Below are positions 62,231-64,000 of a stretch of 64,000 nucleotides of DNA, piece after piece (the first letter of the stretch is position 1; each line of letters opens with the position of its first letter). Below the pieces are notes generated by a model that saw nothing but the letters and a program-made list of their open reading frames with translations, was not told the DNA's origin and did no database searches. The position numbers and the translations under genes were made by a program. The stretch is taken from NCBI GenBank assembly GCA_905331475.1, contig CAJNYU010003034.1, forward strand, positions 150,010 through 214,009, written 5' to 3'. Origin of the DNA: Rotaria socialis. Lineage: Eukaryota; Rotifera; Eurotatoria; Philodinida; Philodinidae.

Positions 62231-63040
62231 CACATTGTAAGTAATTCAGTACGAATACTATAGTTTTATTCAATCGAATTGTTTTAGTTGAGCATCGTTT
62301 AGATTTCGAAAGAATTAAAAAAATGTGTCTTGAACATCGAATTACACGAGTTGTAATCAATTTTTGATGCAGAAAATACATTCAAGCTGTTGATTGTCAA
62401 TAATGCGCTCATTAGAATCCTCGTCACTTTTCTCGTAGAACGGAATCGGAAATTCGTTTGTAATCATTAGTGTCTAAATTTAGTCTTGGCAAACACAATA
62501 ATATTTAATTGACGTCAAACAATAGAAGATATCAATAGTTAGTTTCACTAATTATAAGTTAATAATAGAAACATCAAATTCATCGATCCTAACAGATACA
62601 TAAGCAGTTCCGCTGCCTAGATTTGGTAAAGTATTTAAATTTTACTATAATAGAATATTTGATTTTGAAATCAATATATACTTTATTGTGTCTTGTTAAT
62701 ACATGATCTATTAGTAATAATATGTTGATTTCGTGAACTTCTCATTCATTTTAAAAACTAATCATTATTGTTCTAATATTATATTTTTCCTAAACTACTA
62801 ATCCAAAGCCTGTTATTTCAAAACCTTTTTCTACAAAAATAATTCAAGTTTAAGTTAAATCTCAATCGAATATTAGCCTAAATTAATGGAAAACAGGAAT
62901 ATTAATCTTTGGCTGGATGTTTCATAGCTTTTGAAGAAAGATAACGGTTTCTGTATTGAATTATAGAAACTGTTTAACAAAAAACTTGAAAATCTATTAA
63001 CAGAAAAAAATTCATTGATTATTGAAGAAATCTTATTAAA
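62231..63040. other. Intergenic stretch
   Basis: AT-rich; no exon or element recognised. Confidence 0.45.
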
Positions 63041-63178
63041 CGCCCATGTAATAAAAACCGCATGAAAACCGCCGGTTAACCGCGGTTTTACCGGTCCGGT
63101 TACCGGCTCCCATTACCGCAGAACGGATAAATACCGTGGTTTACCGCAAAAATTGATCCGGTATTCGCAACATGGGCG
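63041..63178. mobile_element. Small GC-richer inverted-repeat element
   Basis: Bounded by CGCCCATGT (63041-63049) and its exact inverse ACATGGGCG (63170-63178). The interior is rich in CCGGTTAACCGCGG and CCGGTTACCGG-type palindromes, unlike the AT-rich flanks. The tip CCCATGTA resembles that of the element at 58689-59163. No clear target duplication. Confidence 0.5.
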
Positions 63179-64000
63179 AGATCTACATACTTGTGTGACA
63201 ATCTGCTGTATGAATCCATCGCCATGCTATATTTATTGTCTTAGTGTTGTGGAAAATTTGATGAAATGATAAGAAAAAATACTTTTCCGACAAAATGAGA
63301 GTATTTAAAGCGAAAACGTATCGAACCGAGCGTGTTTATTTGGTACAGTTGCATTATAAATTAGAGTTGATTCATAAAAAAAACCATGATTAAAAACAAA
63401 AACACTCATTTCACTCATTTCTCTGATTGATTGACAAGTTTTCTACATTAGTCAGCAATAGACAAAAAAAATCGATCGGTGAGATAAATGTTCATTTCAA
63501 GCGGAAAAGTGTCGTTCAGGTCAAAAATGAATTCTTTTCCCGTTCTGTTTATAACAGAAGACAAACTATATAGCTAAGTACACGTCAGCGTGTATATGTA
63601 TACGGTATAGCTACTAAATTTATATCGAATACTTTTGTCGTCACTGTTCAGAAAAGATATCTGTGCATATACAACATATTCCATGCTATACAGAACTTTA
63701 CAAACACCAAATATAAGTAGTTTTCATTTTCATTTTCATTCTTCACATTCCTTCTTTCCCAACGATTCATTGAAAACAAACTTCTTACCAGCTCTTTGAC
63801 ATTCCTCACGCATCACCACAAAACTATGACAGCTTTTGCTTATATCGTAAACTGGGTTGCCACCTCTTCCGCTTTTTCAATTTTTTTCCGCTATTTTCCC
63901 GCTGTTCCGCTTTTTCGTATAAAACGTGTTGCATATCAAACCTACGTACAGAATAATATTTGATATTATTGAATCAATTCTTATTGTTCACAAATACAGT
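63179..64000. other. Right end of window
   Basis: No exon recognised. At 63851 the phrase CTGGGTTGCCACC followed by repeats of TTCCGCTTTTTC looks like the left end of a hAT-type element extending toward or beyond the window edge; tentative. Confidence 0.35.

Noticed and set aside
1-64000. CRISPR arrays, rRNA genes, telomeric repeats, bacterial operators
   Set aside because: None seen; the sequence is eukaryotic nuclear DNA and repeats present are microsatellites or transposon relics.
1-64000. Horizontally acquired bacterial genes
   Set aside because: Every recognised gene is of animal type, most with introns; no bacterial-like protein was recognised.

Overview
The window is eukaryotic nuclear DNA: AT-rich, with many short introns (mostly 45-150 bp, GT-AG) and no bacterial-style operons. 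Codon use, the small intron size, an F-box/ankyrin protein, a lineage-type peptide GPCR, tandem nuclear receptors and many palindromic DNA-transposon relics suggest an invertebrate, most likely a bdelloid rotifer. That assignment is inference from gene style, not a database match. Two assembly gaps are present: 520 N at 17099-17618 and 100 N at 27877-27976.

Layout, left to right. 1-1.85 kb: the first exon of a rhodopsin-like GPCR (minus) back to back with the C-terminal exons of AAGAB (plus, 5' part absent). 4.0-9.1 kb: two paralogous nuclear-receptor genes on the minus strand, one complete (DNA-binding plus ligand-binding domain), the other with only the ligand-binding domain. 10.37-11.02 kb: a 648-bp terminal-inverted-repeat element with 5-bp target duplications. 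11.3-14.5 kb: the N-terminal ~490 residues of a PIEZO mechanosensitive channel (minus), ending at an exon boundary. 14.5-18.5 kb: no gene seen, one gap. 18.5-21.6 kb: two plus-strand intronless genes, F-box/ankyrin and NADH-cytochrome b5 reductase. 22.8-24.3 kb: two divergent small secreted-protein genes, the minus one tentative. 24.6-28.1 kb: a repeat island with a palindromic element and Helitron-like copies up to the second gap. 28.5-29.25 kb: a broken beta-propeller-like gene. 29.9-31.7 kb: a PLAT-domain gene (minus). 33.9-35.8 kb: coilin (minus). 35.8-40.6 kb: an AT-rich gene-poor stretch. 40.7-56.7 kb: one 27-exon gene for a multi-PDZ scaffold of the MPDZ/PATJ type (plus; L27 plus 11 PDZ domains). 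57-60.6 kb and 61.9-64 kb: palindromic or inverted-repeat mobile elements. 60.7-61.8 kb: a voltage-gated proton channel (HVCN1, plus).

The genes do not form one pathway: they are housekeeping, membrane and signalling genes of an animal. Exon joins were worked out by hand from splice signals and reading phase. The MPDZ, COIL, PIEZO, PLAT, nuclear-receptor and HVCN1 models all close in frame. The clearest anomalies are gene fragments lying beside intact genes (LBD-only receptor, PIEZO 5' part, AAGAB 3' part, propeller relic) and the variety of foldback elements. I did not find a convincing novel multi-gene system.
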